From: CAYXFD01 sp964464175
GTDB lineage: Bacteria; Cloacimonadota; Cloacimonadia; Cloacimonadales; JAJBBL01
Length of the DNA: 64,000 nt
Direction: 5' to 3'
NCBI GenBank assembly: GCA_964464175.1
Contig: CAYXFD010000003.1
Location: forward strand, 1-64,000
The notes beneath the pieces were generated by a model. That model was not told the DNA's origin. It made no database searches and saw only the letters and a list, made by a program, of their open reading frames with translations. Shown piece after piece: positions 43,843-53,400 of this stretch (the stretch's first letter is position 1; each line of letters starts with the position of its first letter). The position numbers were made by a program, and so were the translations under genes.

Positions 43843-44685
43843 ATGAAATGGCGGGTTTTAATCTCGGGTAAATTGGATCCTTACATGAATATGGCTATTG
43901 ACGAAGCTGTTTATTATCATGTCACGAGAGAGAATACTCTTCCCCTGATTAGATTTTATGACTGGGAACCTGCTTCCTTTTCCTGCGGTTTTAATCAGGA
44001 TATTGACAAGGAACTCGACTTTCAGCTTTTGAAAAATTCTCCCTACGGTTTTGTCAGAAGACCTACCGGCGGAAGATTGGTTTTGCATGAAGAAGAAGTA
44101 ACTTATTCTGTAATATCTCCTCTGGATGGCAAAATGGCAGGAAGTATCTCCGATACATATCTGAGAATCGGCAAAGCTCTTGTTAAGGGGCTTAAACAAT
44201 TGGAGATCGAGGTTGAACTCGCACGGGGCAGCTTAACAGTCAACGAACAAAAACGAAGTGCTAACCCCTGCTTCACCAGCAGTTCACGATTTGAACTTAC
44301 CTATAAGAGGAAAAAAATAGTCGGCAGCGCCCAAACAAGAAACAACAGAGCATTTCTGCAGCACGGTTCAATCCTCAAATCCTGCAACCAAAAGAGAGTT
44401 GCTGATTTCATTCCCGGCTTAACTGAAGATGAAAGACTAAGAATTGCCAGTTTATTAGAAAGAAGAACTATCTCGATCGAATCGATTTTAGAACATCCTG
44501 TTACATTTGAAGAAGCAGTCGAGCAACTGTTGTGGGGTTTTAAAAACGAGTGGCTGGAAGATGAGTTTCAGATCATTGAAAACCTTGCCCCCGAAGAAGA
44601 AGAATATGCCCGAACACTTGCTCTTAACAAGTACTCTACCGATAACTGGAACAGAAATCTTAAGAAAAAGTCAAAAAGAATTTGA
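43843..44685 (+). CDS. Lipoate-protein ligase / octanoyltransferase (LplA/LipM family)
   Basis: Protein of 280 residues of the biotin/lipoate protein ligase fold that attaches lipoyl or octanoyl groups to dehydrogenase and GcvH domains. The glycine/arginine motif RRPTGGRLVLHEEEVTYSV is at about 72-90. Lys158 in KRKKIVGSAQTR is the conserved lysine. Cys143 in NPCFTSSSRFEL sits where LipM octanoyltransferases have their catalytic cysteine, so LipM (endogenous synthesis) is a real alternative to LplA (scavenging). GGAG precedes the ATG. No lipA gene is nearby. Confidence 0.85.
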   Translation: MKWRVLISGKLDPYMNMAIDEAVYYHVTRENTLPLIRFYDWEPASFSCGFNQDIDKELDFQLLKNSPYGFVRRPTGGRLVLHEEEVTYSVISPLDGKMAGSISDTYLRIGKALVKGLKQLEIEVELARGSLTVNEQKRSANPCFTSSSRFELTYKRKKIVGSAQTRNNRAFLQHGSILKSCNQKRVADFIPGLTEDERLRIASLLERRTISIESILEHPVTFEEAVEQLLWGFKNEWLEDEFQIIENLAPEEEEYARTLALNKYSTDNWNRNLKKKSKRI

Positions 44686-44763
44686 CATATATCTAACAAT
44701 GCATAGATGTTGCTTGATAAGAATGATATGAATAAATGTAAAGATATTTAGGGAGGATTTTGG

Positions 44764-47721
44764 ATGGAGAGAAGAATCATTTTCGCCATTGTCATGCTGC
44801 TTTTCTCAGCAAGCTTAGTATTTGCTCAAACTACCGGCAGACTTGCCGGAAGAGTCACAGATACAGACGGAAGCCCGGTGCCATTCGCTAACGTTCTTTT
44901 GATGGATACTGAAATGGGTGTCCAAGCCAGAGAGGATGGAACTTATATATTGATCAATATCCCGGTTGGTACTTATGATATTAGGGCTCAGCAGATTGGC
45001 TACCGCCCCACCACGATAACCGGGCAACGAATCAATGTCAATGAAACAGCAACATTAAATATAACTATGGCCAGAGATGCTGTAGATATTGAAGGTTTGA
45101 CCTTCACAGCCAAAAGAGAAATGGTTACCCCCGACAGAACAGGCTCGAGTCGCGGAATAACCCAGGAATCTATTGAGAATATTGCTGTTGACAGTGTAGA
45201 AGGCATTATAGCCCTCCAAGCCGGCGCCGTTCAGATTGGCGGTGATCTGCACATAAGAGGTGGACGTGCTAACGAAGTGGTGTATCAAATTGACGGTATG
45301 TCCGTCTCTGACCCGGTAGATGGCGGTACGGCTATGACTGTTGACAGGAATGCCATTGCCGATATGGTCGTCATGACCGGGGGCTTTTCGGCAGAGTTTG
45401 GCAATGCCCAATCAGGTATTGTAAATATTGTTACCCGTGACGGCTCAAGTGAATACTCCGGTAGTTTGGAGATTATCTCCGATCATATTATTACCGATGG
45501 AAGTAATGCTGATGAACTCAAAGGAACTTTGGGCGGTCCGGTTTTAGGTCCCTTCTTCCCTGATTTACGAAACAGACTTACCTTCTTCTTCAATGCTTCC
45601 GGTTTATGGCACGATTCACGTTTCCGGGAGTATTATATCAGTGATCCTAATGAAAATCTGGTTAATCTTGTAGCAGACTTCCCCAGAATAAACCCCTATG
45701 AAGACAGGGATTCCTTTCTTCTTTTTGATCTCGGATCCAGAAATTATAACAGCTATAATGCTAATCTGAAGATTACCTATAGAATCAACCCCAGACAAAC
45801 CGTATCATTGGCAGTGCGTCAGGATGGTTCTTTGTCTAATCCCTATCAGCATAGTTGGCGTTATGCCCTTGAGCATTTCGCCCAGATTGAAGAGGATATG
45901 CAGCAATACATGTTTACTTATGACCACCTGCTTAATCCGGAGATGAATCTCAATATTAAAGGGAGCTGGTTCAGAAAAGAGCGAACAGAAGGACCCCGTG
46001 ATTTATCCCGTAATGATTTCTTCAGTATTGACCCCAATTATGAATATAATCCTGACAGCTATCAATCAGACGTTGATGGTATTATTTTCCTTGATGCTCA
46101 ACAGAGTGGAATAATTGATAATCCTGAATATGGTTTTATCGATCCTTTCTATTGGACTTATAGAGTATTTGGAGTGGAAAGAGAAAGAGCAATCCCTGGT
46201 TTTAATCCCCCTGGCTCTTATTGGACGCAGTTCCTTGATGATAAGACAACAACAATGACTTTACGAACTGATTTCGAGTACCAAATGAGTATGATCAACA
46301 ATATGAAAACTGGTTTTGAAATCACCAACCATGAGATTATAAAGGATCAATTGTTTAATCCCCAAAGGATTAACAGACTGAGATTTGATGATTTTCTCTC
46401 CAAAAATGGACAAGTTATTGATGTTATCAAATTTTATGAAGATGAAGACGATCCGACCAGTCCGGTAGTAGATTCAATCGTTGTCTATTCTCACCATGAC
46501 GTTCTGAGAGCTCTGGAAGAGACTTCCGGCAGAACCGATGGTTACAAGGCTAGTCCCTGGCAGGGTGCTTACTATTTACAAAACCGGCTGGAATTTGAAG
46601 GAATGATCGCTAATCTCGGAATGAGATTCGACTTCTGGTATCTGGGTAACGATTATCTGATCCGTCAAGATGACGGAACATACGAAACCGTAACCTGGGA
46701 AGATCTTACTGATGAAGAAGTAAAAAAATTCAGAATCATGGTCTCTCCGCGGGTTGGTGTTTCACATCCGATTTCGGAAAGAGCTGTTCTGCACTTTGCC
46801 TATAACTATCAAAATCAGTTACCTCAGATGCAGTATATTTTCACTACCGCAAAGCCCGAAGATGCCATCCTTTCACAGGAAAATATTGATGTAGGTAATC
46901 CGAGTCTCGAACCACAAACAACCATTACTTATGAAGTCGGTCTGCAAAGACAATTTGGTGAGGATTACATCTTAGATTTGACCGCCTACTACAAAAACAT
47001 CTATAATTATGTCAGCCTGAGAGAAAGAATTGATCCAAATGATGAAACTATCACCTGGTATCAGTATGTTTCTGAAGATTATGGCAGTGCCAGGGGAATT
47101 GATATCACTATGGAAAAAATCCTCTCTAACTTTACTGCCGGGTCGGTTTCGTATTCTTTTGCCTGGGCACAAGGTAACCATTCAGGATTAACAAGGCAGG
47201 ATGACCGGAGAAATCTGAGAGAATTTCCTCTGGAATGGGATGCCAGACATTCAGCGAACCTGAATCTTGAGTTTCGCATAGGAAGAGATGAAGAATGGTG
47301 GATACCTTTCACCGACACAATTTTCCCAATTGATGACCTTTCTATGAACTTTATTTATTCTATCTCTTCGGGATATCCCTATACACCGATGAATCAGGAA
47401 GGTACTCAATTCCTGGATACCAACAGCCGCAGAATGCCTCATACAGAAAATGCTAATCTGAGATTTACCAAAAATTTCCGTTTCGGTCAGAAACAAACCT
47501 TAAGGTTGTTCGCTAATATTGATAATTTATTCAATCGTCGAAATGTTAATAATGTCTATCCCCGAACGGGATCACCGGATTGGGACGGAGAAGATCTAAG
47601 CGAATCCGATGCCAATTATGTCTATCAGGAAGTAATGCATAATTATTCTCAGTTTGTGAATAATCCCGCTAATATCAGCAGGGGAAGAAAGTATTCATTA
47701 GGTTTATCATATAGCTGGTAA
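44764..47721 (+). CDS. TonB-dependent outer-membrane receptor with carboxypeptidase-regulatory-like domain
   Basis: Outer-membrane receptor of 985 residues. Residues 1-21 form a signal peptide ending VFAQ. A CarboxypepD_reg-like beta-sandwich covers about 25-110 (GRLAGRVTDTDGSPVPFANVLLMD). The plug lies at about 115-225, with DLHIRGGRANEVVYQIDGMSVSD. A beta-barrel extends to the C-terminal SLGLSYSW, ending in an aromatic residue as needed for BAM insertion. No SusD-like partner is next to it. ExbB, two ExbD and TonB genes follow directly, so uptake is energised by a dedicated complex. The ligand is unknown. GGAGG lies upstream of the ATG. Confidence 0.92.
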   Translation: MERRIIFAIVMLLFSASLVFAQTTGRLAGRVTDTDGSPVPFANVLLMDTEMGVQAREDGTYILINIPVGTYDIRAQQIGYRPTTITGQRINVNETATLNITMARDAVDIEGLTFTAKREMVTPDRTGSSRGITQESIENIAVDSVEGIIALQAGAVQIGGDLHIRGGRANEVVYQIDGMSVSDPVDGGTAMTVDRNAIADMVVMTGGFSAEFGNAQSGIVNIVTRDGSSEYSGSLEIISDHIITDGSNADELKGTLGGPVLGPFFPDLRNRLTFFFNASGLWHDSRFREYYISDPNENLVNLVADFPRINPYEDRDSFLLFDLGSRNYNSYNANLKITYRINPRQTVSLAVRQDGSLSNPYQHSWRYALEHFAQIEEDMQQYMFTYDHLLNPEMNLNIKGSWFRKERTEGPRDLSRNDFFSIDPNYEYNPDSYQSDVDGIIFLDAQQSGIIDNPEYGFIDPFYWTYRVFGVERERAIPGFNPPGSYWTQFLDDKTTTMTLRTDFEYQMSMINNMKTGFEITNHEIIKDQLFNPQRINRLRFDDFLSKNGQVIDVIKFYEDEDDPTSPVVDSIVVYSHHDVLRALEETSGRTDGYKASPWQGAYYLQNRLEFEGMIANLGMRFDFWYLGNDYLIRQDDGTYETVTWEDLTDEEVKKFRIMVSPRVGVSHPISERAVLHFAYNYQNQLPQMQYIFTTAKPEDAILSQENIDVGNPSLEPQTTITYEVGLQRQFGEDYILDLTAYYKNIYNYVSLRERIDPNDETITWYQYVSEDYGSARGIDITMEKILSNFTAGSVSYSFAWAQGNHSGLTRQDDRRNLREFPLEWDARHSANLNLEFRIGRDEEWWIPFTDTIFPIDDLSMNFIYSISSGYPYTPMNQEGTQFLDTNSRRMPHTENANLRFTKNFRFGQKQTLRLFANIDNLFNRRNVNNVYPRTGSPDWDGEDLSESDANYVYQEVMHNYSQFVNNPANISRGRKYSLGLSYSW

Positions 47722-47804
47722 GAAAAAATTGCCGAACAGCATTTTCACCTGCTTCGGTATTGAATAAAGTTTTTAGGAAAAGTGTCCATAGGAGGAATTA
47801 AAAT

Positions 47805-48605
47805 ATGGTAATGCGCTATAAAAGGTTATTGATAGCACTTTTCATCTTAATAATGTGTGTGAGTTTTGTTAGTGCTCAAGTAGATGAAACTGCTGTTGTC
47901 CCTGAGGTTGAGGAAGAGATAGTGTTTGATGAAGCTGCGCCGGAAATGGGCTGGCTGGAAGTTCTGGCCCGCAAAATTGTCGGCAGCGGATTGGTTGATC
48001 TGTTCATACAGGGTGGTTTTGTCATGTGGCCACTACTGGTGCTCTTGATCTGGGCTATTGCCACCGTTATCTGGAAGTTAGTCGTTTTGACTTATGCCAA
48101 GGTCAACACCAATGAGTTACTTGCGAAAGTCATACCGTTAGTAGAAGAAAAAAAATACAAAGAAGCTGCTCAAATTTGCGAAGAAACCAGAGGTCCTGTC
48201 TCAATGGTTCTTCATTTAGCTTTATTAAAAGCTGATCAAGGTGTTGAAGTTGTGGAAAAAGCTGTCGAAAGTGCTGCCTCATTAGAACTTGCTTATCTTG
48301 ATAAAGGCTTTATCGCTCTTTCAACTACTATCAATCTTGCTCCGATGTTCGGTTTCTTCGGTACGATCGTTGGTATGATTGCAGCCTTTGATGCTATAGC
48401 CAGAGCAGGAGAAGTTGATCCGACCATCGTTGCCTCCGGTATCAAAATTGCCTTGATCACTACTGCTTCAGGCTTGGCTATTGCCATCCCTATCCAGTTC
48501 TTCAATAATATGTTTATGGGAATGGTCGACGGTCTGGTCATAGATATGCAGAAAGCCTCAGAATCATTAGTGGAGACCCTTGTTCAAAACAAGCAGGGGG
48601 AATAA
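47805..48605 (+). CDS. exbB: MotA/TolQ/ExbB proton channel protein
   Basis: Inner-membrane protein of 266 residues with an N-terminal signal-like helix (about 6-24, ending SAQ), an acidic linker, and the three ExbB/TolQ helices at about 66-92, 165-190 and 205-230. The typical cytoplasmic segment ETRGPVSMVLHLALLKADQG and the conserved NLAPMFGFFGTIVGMIAAF followed by GIKIALITTASGLAIAIP identify the family. The extra exported N-terminus is common in Bacteroidota-type ExbB. GGAGGAA precedes the ATG. It is one base away from the first exbD. Confidence 0.93.
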   Translation: MVMRYKRLLIALFILIMCVSFVSAQVDETAVVPEVEEEIVFDEAAPEMGWLEVLARKIVGSGLVDLFIQGGFVMWPLLVLLIWAIATVIWKLVVLTYAKVNTNELLAKVIPLVEEKKYKEAAQICEETRGPVSMVLHLALLKADQGVEVVEKAVESAASLELAYLDKGFIALSTTINLAPMFGFFGTIVGMIAAFDAIARAGEVDPTIVASGIKIALITTASGLAIAIPIQFFNNMFMGMVDGLVIDMQKASESLVETLVQNKQGE

Positions 48606-49013
48606 ATGAAGATTCGCCGGAAGAAAAGAGATCCGGGCGGTATTCCGACAGCGTCAATGTCTGATGTAGCCTTCTTACTCTTGATATTCTTCTTAACTAC
48701 GACAAAGTTTGATATTAAACAGGGTTTAGGTTTGGTTCTCCCACCCCCAGCTGAAGAGGGTGCCCAAAGAGTAAGAGTCAGAGAAGATAATATTGCCCGC
48801 GTTTTAATTAACCGTGAGGGAAGAGTTGCTGTGAATGACGAGGAAATGTCCTACCTTGCTATGGAAAACAGGATCAGACAGATGCTGGGACAAAATCCCG
48901 ACCTGGTAGTTTCTTTGCGTACTGACAGAAGAAGTAAGTATTATCACATGATTGATGCTTTGGATAGATTAAGAGCTGCCGGAGCTGAAAAAATATCGCT
49001 TTCCACAAACTAA
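48606..49013 (+). CDS. exbD: ExbD/TolR-family protein, first copy
   Basis: Protein of 135 residues with a basic cytoplasmic N-terminus, one membrane helix at about 19-36 and a periplasmic domain. The conserved proton-path aspartate is Asp20 in PTASMSDVAFLLLIFFL. The periplasmic part has the ExbD pattern VLINREGRVAVNDEEM and DRLRAAGAEKISL. It is immediately downstream of exbB and followed after nine bases by a second, different ExbD gene. Together they should form an ExbB with a mixed ExbD dimer. Confidence 0.93.
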   Translation: MKIRRKKRDPGGIPTASMSDVAFLLLIFFLTTTKFDIKQGLGLVLPPPAEEGAQRVRVREDNIARVLINREGRVAVNDEEMSYLAMENRIRQMLGQNPDLVVSLRTDRRSKYYHMIDALDRLRAAGAEKISLSTN

Positions 49014-49022
49014 GGAGGAATA

Positions 49023-49430
49023 GTGCCGAAACTACAAGCAAAATCAAAACCTGAAACCATTATTCCCACTGCTTCCATGTCTGATATTGCCTTTCTTCTC
49101 CTGATTTTCTTCATGGTTTCTACTGTGTTTGTCAAAGAGAGGGGGCTGAGAGTAACTATGCCTGAGGCCAGAAGCATCGAAAAAGTACCAAGAAGAAATG
49201 CAGCAACGGTGTATGTTGACCGTAGCGGAATGATCTCTATTGATGATTTCATAGTAGATATCCCTACAGTCAGAGACATAATGATACGCAAGCTTTATGA
49301 TGATTTTAATACCATTGTCAGTTTTCGCACCGATAGAATGACTGATTATGGTTTAATGGCAGATATTATGGATCAACTCCGTGAGGCTAATGCCCTGCGG
49401 GTAGCATTCGAAGCTAAGCAGAAAAGGTAA
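49023..49430 (+). CDS. exbD: ExbD/TolR-family protein, second copy
   Basis: Protein of 135 residues starting at GTG, with AAGGAGGA just upstream. The membrane helix carries Asp21 in PTASMSDIAFLLLIFFM, and the periplasmic domain has VYVDRSGMISIDDFIV and DQLREANALRVAFEA. It is clearly homologous to the preceding ExbD but diverged outside the helix, so the pair is an old duplication and not a recent one. The tonB-like gene follows after 42 bases. Confidence 0.92.
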   Translation: MPKLQAKSKPETIIPTASMSDIAFLLLIFFMVSTVFVKERGLRVTMPEARSIEKVPRRNAATVYVDRSGMISIDDFIVDIPTVRDIMIRKLYDDFNTIVSFRTDRMTDYGLMADIMDQLREANALRVAFEAKQKR

Positions 49431-49472
49431 ATGTATTGGCAGATGGATATTTCCTAAGCACAGAATGGAGAA

Positions 49473-50102
49473 ATGATGAGTATTAAACGATATACGGACT
49501 GGAAAGATGTTGCCAACAGTTTTTATGACAAGGCCTTGAGCCTGGCAATACTGTTGCTTCTCTTCTCTTTTCTCGTATCGCCTAAGATAGAGGTCAAACC
49601 TTATGTTGCCGAGATAAGGGTTACCGAAGCAATTGATATTCCACCGGAAATCAGAGAAAGAATCCAACCACCGGAAGAACTGGTCAGACCACCTGTTGAA
49701 ATTATTATTGATGATGATCTGACAGGGGATGACGATGATCTTGAAATTGTTGAAACAATTGACCGGACAACACTTGATCCTTACGAAGTTGTAAAACCAC
49801 CACCGGGATTAGGTGAAACCCCTCGTTTTGTCGCCTACGATGAACCACCAAGACCGATCAGAACAATTCAACCTGAAGAACCTCGTTTTATGGTCAGCGG
49901 AACAGTTGTTTTGGAAGTGGAGGTTTTACGGGACGGCTCTGTAGGTGCGGTTGAAATCTCCCGATCACTTATGGGGGGACGGGGTGGTCCTGATGAAGCT
50001 GCGGTTGCTGCTGTGAAACAATGGGAATTCAGTCCGGCGAAAAGTGGTGGACAACCTGTTGCAGTCTGGGCGAGAATTCCAATTGAATTTAGAGAAGAGT
50101 AG
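49473..50102 (+). CDS. tonB: TonB-family energy transducer
   Basis: Protein of 209 residues with a membrane anchor at about 21-36 (ALSLAILLLLFSFLVS), a Pro/Glu/Asp-rich periplasmic spacer (about 45-130) and a C-terminal TonB domain at about 133-207. VSGTVVLEVEVLRDGSVGAV and AVAAVKQWEFSPAKSGGQPV are typical of that domain. It bridges the inner-membrane ExbB/ExbD complex to the receptor encoded at 44764. The spacing and order (receptor, exbB, exbD, exbD, tonB) imply one functional unit. Confidence 0.92.
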   Translation: MMSIKRYTDWKDVANSFYDKALSLAILLLLFSFLVSPKIEVKPYVAEIRVTEAIDIPPEIRERIQPPEELVRPPVEIIIDDDLTGDDDDLEIVETIDRTTLDPYEVVKPPPGLGETPRFVAYDEPPRPIRTIQPEEPRFMVSGTVVLEVEVLRDGSVGAVEISRSLMGGRGGPDEAAVAAVKQWEFSPAKSGGQPVAVWARIPIEFREE

Positions 50103-50319
50103 AAAATAAATGATAAGAAATTATTATAAAAAGTAAGGAGAGCGGAAGCATCTTGGTGGAGAGCATGGTTCTTCATCAATGTGGAAGAGGGAGCAATGAA
50201 CAATAAGGTGATGAATTATGAGAAAATACTGACATCTGTCGATGTTATTCTTAACTCTCATAATCTGTCATATATTTTAGTATCCCGTCTCTAAAGTATT
50301 TTGATGGAGGAAAAGAAGC

Positions 50320-53300
50320 ATGAGATTAATGAAATATGCAATATGTATCACCTTGCTTTTCTTTGTTTTTTGGGAGGTGCCCCTAAGGGCTGCTTCAATC
50401 GAGAAGAGTGAGACAACAAGAATTATGGATGTTAGCCGATATCATGATGTCGGGAACATCTGGCTGAGAGTCAGTAATTTCGGCTTTTTCGGCTCAGGTA
50501 ACCATAGACCCCAATGGCCCTCACTGGAGTATCCCGGTGGCAGTGGTATTGATTACCTCTATATGGGTGCGGTCTGGTTTGGCGCTAAAAAAGTGAGACG
50601 GGACATACAGGGTAGAAGACTTTTCTGGCGAGAGTGGCCCAATCCTGATGATGAGAACCATGTTATTGCTGAAGGTAGCCCGGATTTTGACCCAATCATT
50701 CATACTAAAGTAGTAGTTGATACTCTGGTCTCGGTGGGTTTTGATGGTGATTATTCCTATTATCAATTACTCCCCGCTTATTTCCCGTTTGAATCAAACT
50801 ATCTCGGTATTGAATACGGTGAATATAACCCTTATGACCGGGTTATTTCTCAATCGATTCGAACACAACGAGCCGGAGTTGATGACGATGGAGACGGCTG
50901 GATTGATGAAGATCCCGTTGGGATCGCCTTTCCCTTCCGTCAAGCAGGTGAACTTCCCGATGAGTTAACGGATTTAGGAGGAAAATATCTTCACGAACAT
51001 GACCCTATTTTCCAAAGTCAGTTGATTGAAGATAATATCGAGATCTGGTTCCCTCTCGGTTTTGTTGATCTCGGAGTTGATCCCTCCGGCGGTTTGTATA
51101 ATTATACTATGCCACATGATGATGATATGGACGGATTAGCAGATGAAGATGGAGCACCGGTATCAGAACAGGACCTTTTTTCCTATTATTATGACTTCAG
51201 CCCTTTCACACCATTGAATGATCCCCGGCATCAGGAGAGAAAAGAGGGTCAATCAGCCAGTTCTTTCAACCATTACCCCTTAAATATCAAAGTTCGTCAG
51301 CTCAGTTATCAGTGGAGTTACGAGTATATCAAAAATCTGGTGTATGTAGAATTCAATATCACGAACATGAATCCTGTTGATACGCTCTACGACTGTACAA
51401 TGGCGATATACATGGACTGTGATGTCGGGCCGCAAGCCTGGGATGGAGACACTCGTTCATTAGACGATGTCAGTGGCTACGTCGCCGGAGAAAATTTCGA
51501 ATTTGCCTATACACGAGACCATGATGGTGACGGTGGTTTAACTACCGGCTGGATAGGTGCCCGGGTTTGTACCCCAGACCCCGAACAGTTGGATTTTGCC
51601 TGCTGGGTCTGGACAAGAGGAGACGGTCCTGACCACCGGCGTCCAAGAAGAATTCCCCCTTTACCAGGCTTAATAACCTCTAATGAAAAATATTGGTTAA
51701 TGACAGGAAGAAATCCTAATGAAGACAAATTCCGCCCCTTGAGACCCGTCGGCTGGACTCCTGATCAGGATCCCTGGTATGAGGAACCGAATCCTAACGA
51801 TACCCGGTTTCTATTCGCTTTCTACGGAGATATGCAGGGAGCTACCTCTGCCACTGAGAACTCCTGGAATTTAGCACCGGGCAGGACTATGAAAATTGTT
51901 GTGGCTGTCTTCCCGGGAGAGAGCCTCGACGAATTAAAAGGTTCAGCTCTTTGGGCAAAGGAGATTTACGGTGATCCGCAAACTCTGGATACAGTTATCT
52001 TACCGGATATTTTTCCTCACTACATCGCTCCAGAACCCCCGGATATCCCTAAAATGTTTGCTGAATTAGCAGATAATGGAAATCGCATTGATGTGTATTG
52101 GGATAATCGCTCAGAGTTTTCCCGCGACAGAATGATCGTTCCTGCCGGGCAGTTAGGCTGGCAGAATAATAATCCGCTGCTGGTTGACAGTTATATCAAT
52201 AGCTTCCCCGATCACTTCGGTATCCCGGAAGATGAATGGCCTGAAAGCTTCACTCCTCCTGATGATAGCGAGAATTATAACGCTAATGCAGTTGTCAATC
52301 CCTGGACTGCTCACCGACTTCGTCACGATTTTCAGGGTTATTCTTTGTACGGAAGATCCGGAACTGGTATAGAAGACAACTGGATGCTGGTAAGAAAATG
52401 GGATAAAATCGATACTGACCAGGATTGGGAGGACTATGAGGTGGGATTTGTCCCCGAAGCTGGTGTTGATAATGATTTCGGTGGTTATACCGGAAATGAT
52501 ACAAGTCTTCCCGGAGAAAGGGTTGCCGGTGATGCTGATGCCGGTTTCTATTATCTTAATGATATGTATCTCATTGCACCCATAGAGGTAGGAGAAACTG
52601 TTATCTCCGGTGATCATATATATCACAACGAGTTTCTGACGATCAATGAACTCCTGGATATCTCAGCCATGAATCTGAGTTTTGAGGAAGAAGCACTTAT
52701 GTTCAAACATCCTGATCTCAGACCGGAAATCTATCTGGAATTATATGATGACGCCTTGATTCCGCTTCCGGAACATGGCGGACAATATGTCTTTAATGCA
52801 GAAAATCCCCAGGAGAGTTTAACTGAACTCAATAAGCAAAGACTTTCCCGCAGATATTACAAACATCATATTCCACATCCCCCTAAAGGTATTGAGTACT
52901 ATATATCAGTCACTGCCTGGGATAGAGGAATGCCGGATAAGGGCTTAGAGCCATTAGAGTCCGGAAGGGATGCCGAAGCTAATATGAAAGTCTTGTTCCC
53001 AGGCCCCTCTGCCCAAAGCAATATGGATAATATCTATGTTGTTCCTAACCCATATTTCGGTCTCAGTAAGTTTGACGGAAGAAGAGAAGGAGATATGAAG
53101 GGTGACCGCAGTAAAAGGATCTGGTTTGTTAATCTTCCGGAAAGAGCTACGATCAAGATATTTACTTTAGCCGGTGATTTAATTGATACTATCGAGCATT
53201 ATGGAGCGGCTCAGGAAGATATTATAACTGTCAGCAGAGCAGCTACCCACGGTTTGACAGCCAGTGGTATGGCTTCCTGGAATGTCCTTTCTCGTAATCA

Positions 53301-53391
53301 GCAAATATTGGCGCCGGGTGTTTATCTCTACTCTGTTAAAGATCATGCAACCGGTGATATCAAAGTTGATAAATTCGTTATTATACAATAA
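50320..53391 (+). CDS. Large exported protein with calcium-loop-like motifs and PorSS-like C-terminal domain
   Basis: Secreted or surface protein of 1023 residues. A signal peptide covers about 1-25 (ICITLLFFVFWEVPLRAAS). The N-terminal region (NIWLRVSNFGFFGSGNHRP, GSGIDYLYMGAVWFGAKK) resembles a family of large FCB surface proteins of unknown function. Two Asp-rich loops, DDDGDGWIDEDP at 188-199 and DDDMDGLADEDG at 267-278, look like thrombospondin type 3/EF-hand calcium loops. The C-terminal 120 residues begin IYVVPNPYFG and end APGVYLYSVKD...KVDKFVIIQ, a FlgD-like/type IX sorting-type fold. GGAGG precedes the ATG, and a PorV-like gene starts ten bases after its stop. Confidence 0.8.
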   Translation: MRLMKYAICITLLFFVFWEVPLRAASIEKSETTRIMDVSRYHDVGNIWLRVSNFGFFGSGNHRPQWPSLEYPGGSGIDYLYMGAVWFGAKKVRRDIQGRRLFWREWPNPDDENHVIAEGSPDFDPIIHTKVVVDTLVSVGFDGDYSYYQLLPAYFPFESNYLGIEYGEYNPYDRVISQSIRTQRAGVDDDGDGWIDEDPVGIAFPFRQAGELPDELTDLGGKYLHEHDPIFQSQLIEDNIEIWFPLGFVDLGVDPSGGLYNYTMPHDDDMDGLADEDGAPVSEQDLFSYYYDFSPFTPLNDPRHQERKEGQSASSFNHYPLNIKVRQLSYQWSYEYIKNLVYVEFNITNMNPVDTLYDCTMAIYMDCDVGPQAWDGDTRSLDDVSGYVAGENFEFAYTRDHDGDGGLTTGWIGARVCTPDPEQLDFACWVWTRGDGPDHRRPRRIPPLPGLITSNEKYWLMTGRNPNEDKFRPLRPVGWTPDQDPWYEEPNPNDTRFLFAFYGDMQGATSATENSWNLAPGRTMKIVVAVFPGESLDELKGSALWAKEIYGDPQTLDTVILPDIFPHYIAPEPPDIPKMFAELADNGNRIDVYWDNRSEFSRDRMIVPAGQLGWQNNNPLLVDSYINSFPDHFGIPEDEWPESFTPPDDSENYNANAVVNPWTAHRLRHDFQGYSLYGRSGTGIEDNWMLVRKWDKIDTDQDWEDYEVGFVPEAGVDNDFGGYTGNDTSLPGERVAGDADAGFYYLNDMYLIAPIEVGETVISGDHIYHNEFLTINELLDISAMNLSFEEEALMFKHPDLRPEIYLELYDDALIPLPEHGGQYVFNAENPQESLTELNKQRLSRRYYKHHIPHPPKGIEYYISVTAWDRGMPDKGLEPLESGRDAEANMKVLFPGPSAQSNMDNIYVVPNPYFGLSKFDGRREGDMKGDRSKRIWFVNLPERATIKIFTLAGDLIDTIEHYGAAQEDIITVSRAATHGLTASGMASWNVLSRNQQILAPGVYLYSVKDHATGDIKVDKFVIIQ

Positions 53392-53400
53392 GGAGGAAAA

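Noticed and set aside
44670..44686. GTCAAA/TTTGAC hairpin at the end of the lipoyl ligase gene
   Set aside because: Only six pairs, AT-rich, overlapping the stop codon and not followed by a U tract.
44682..44709. TTGACA...TAGATG promoter before the TonB-dependent receptor
   Set aside because: The -35 box is perfect with a 16-base spacer, but it overlaps the stop codon of the preceding gene and the -10 box is weak; left unassigned.
47730..47765. Hairpin CCGAA-CAG/CTG-TTCGG after the receptor gene
   Set aside because: The stem has a bulge and no U tract, and exbB follows closely; not strong enough to call a terminator.
50196..50294. A 32-codon frame (MNNKVMNYEKILTSVDVILN...) with GAGGGAG before it
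   Set aside because: The ribosome-binding site is good, but the frame is very short, resembles nothing, and cannot be supported without conservation data. It could be a leader peptide before the large exported protein.
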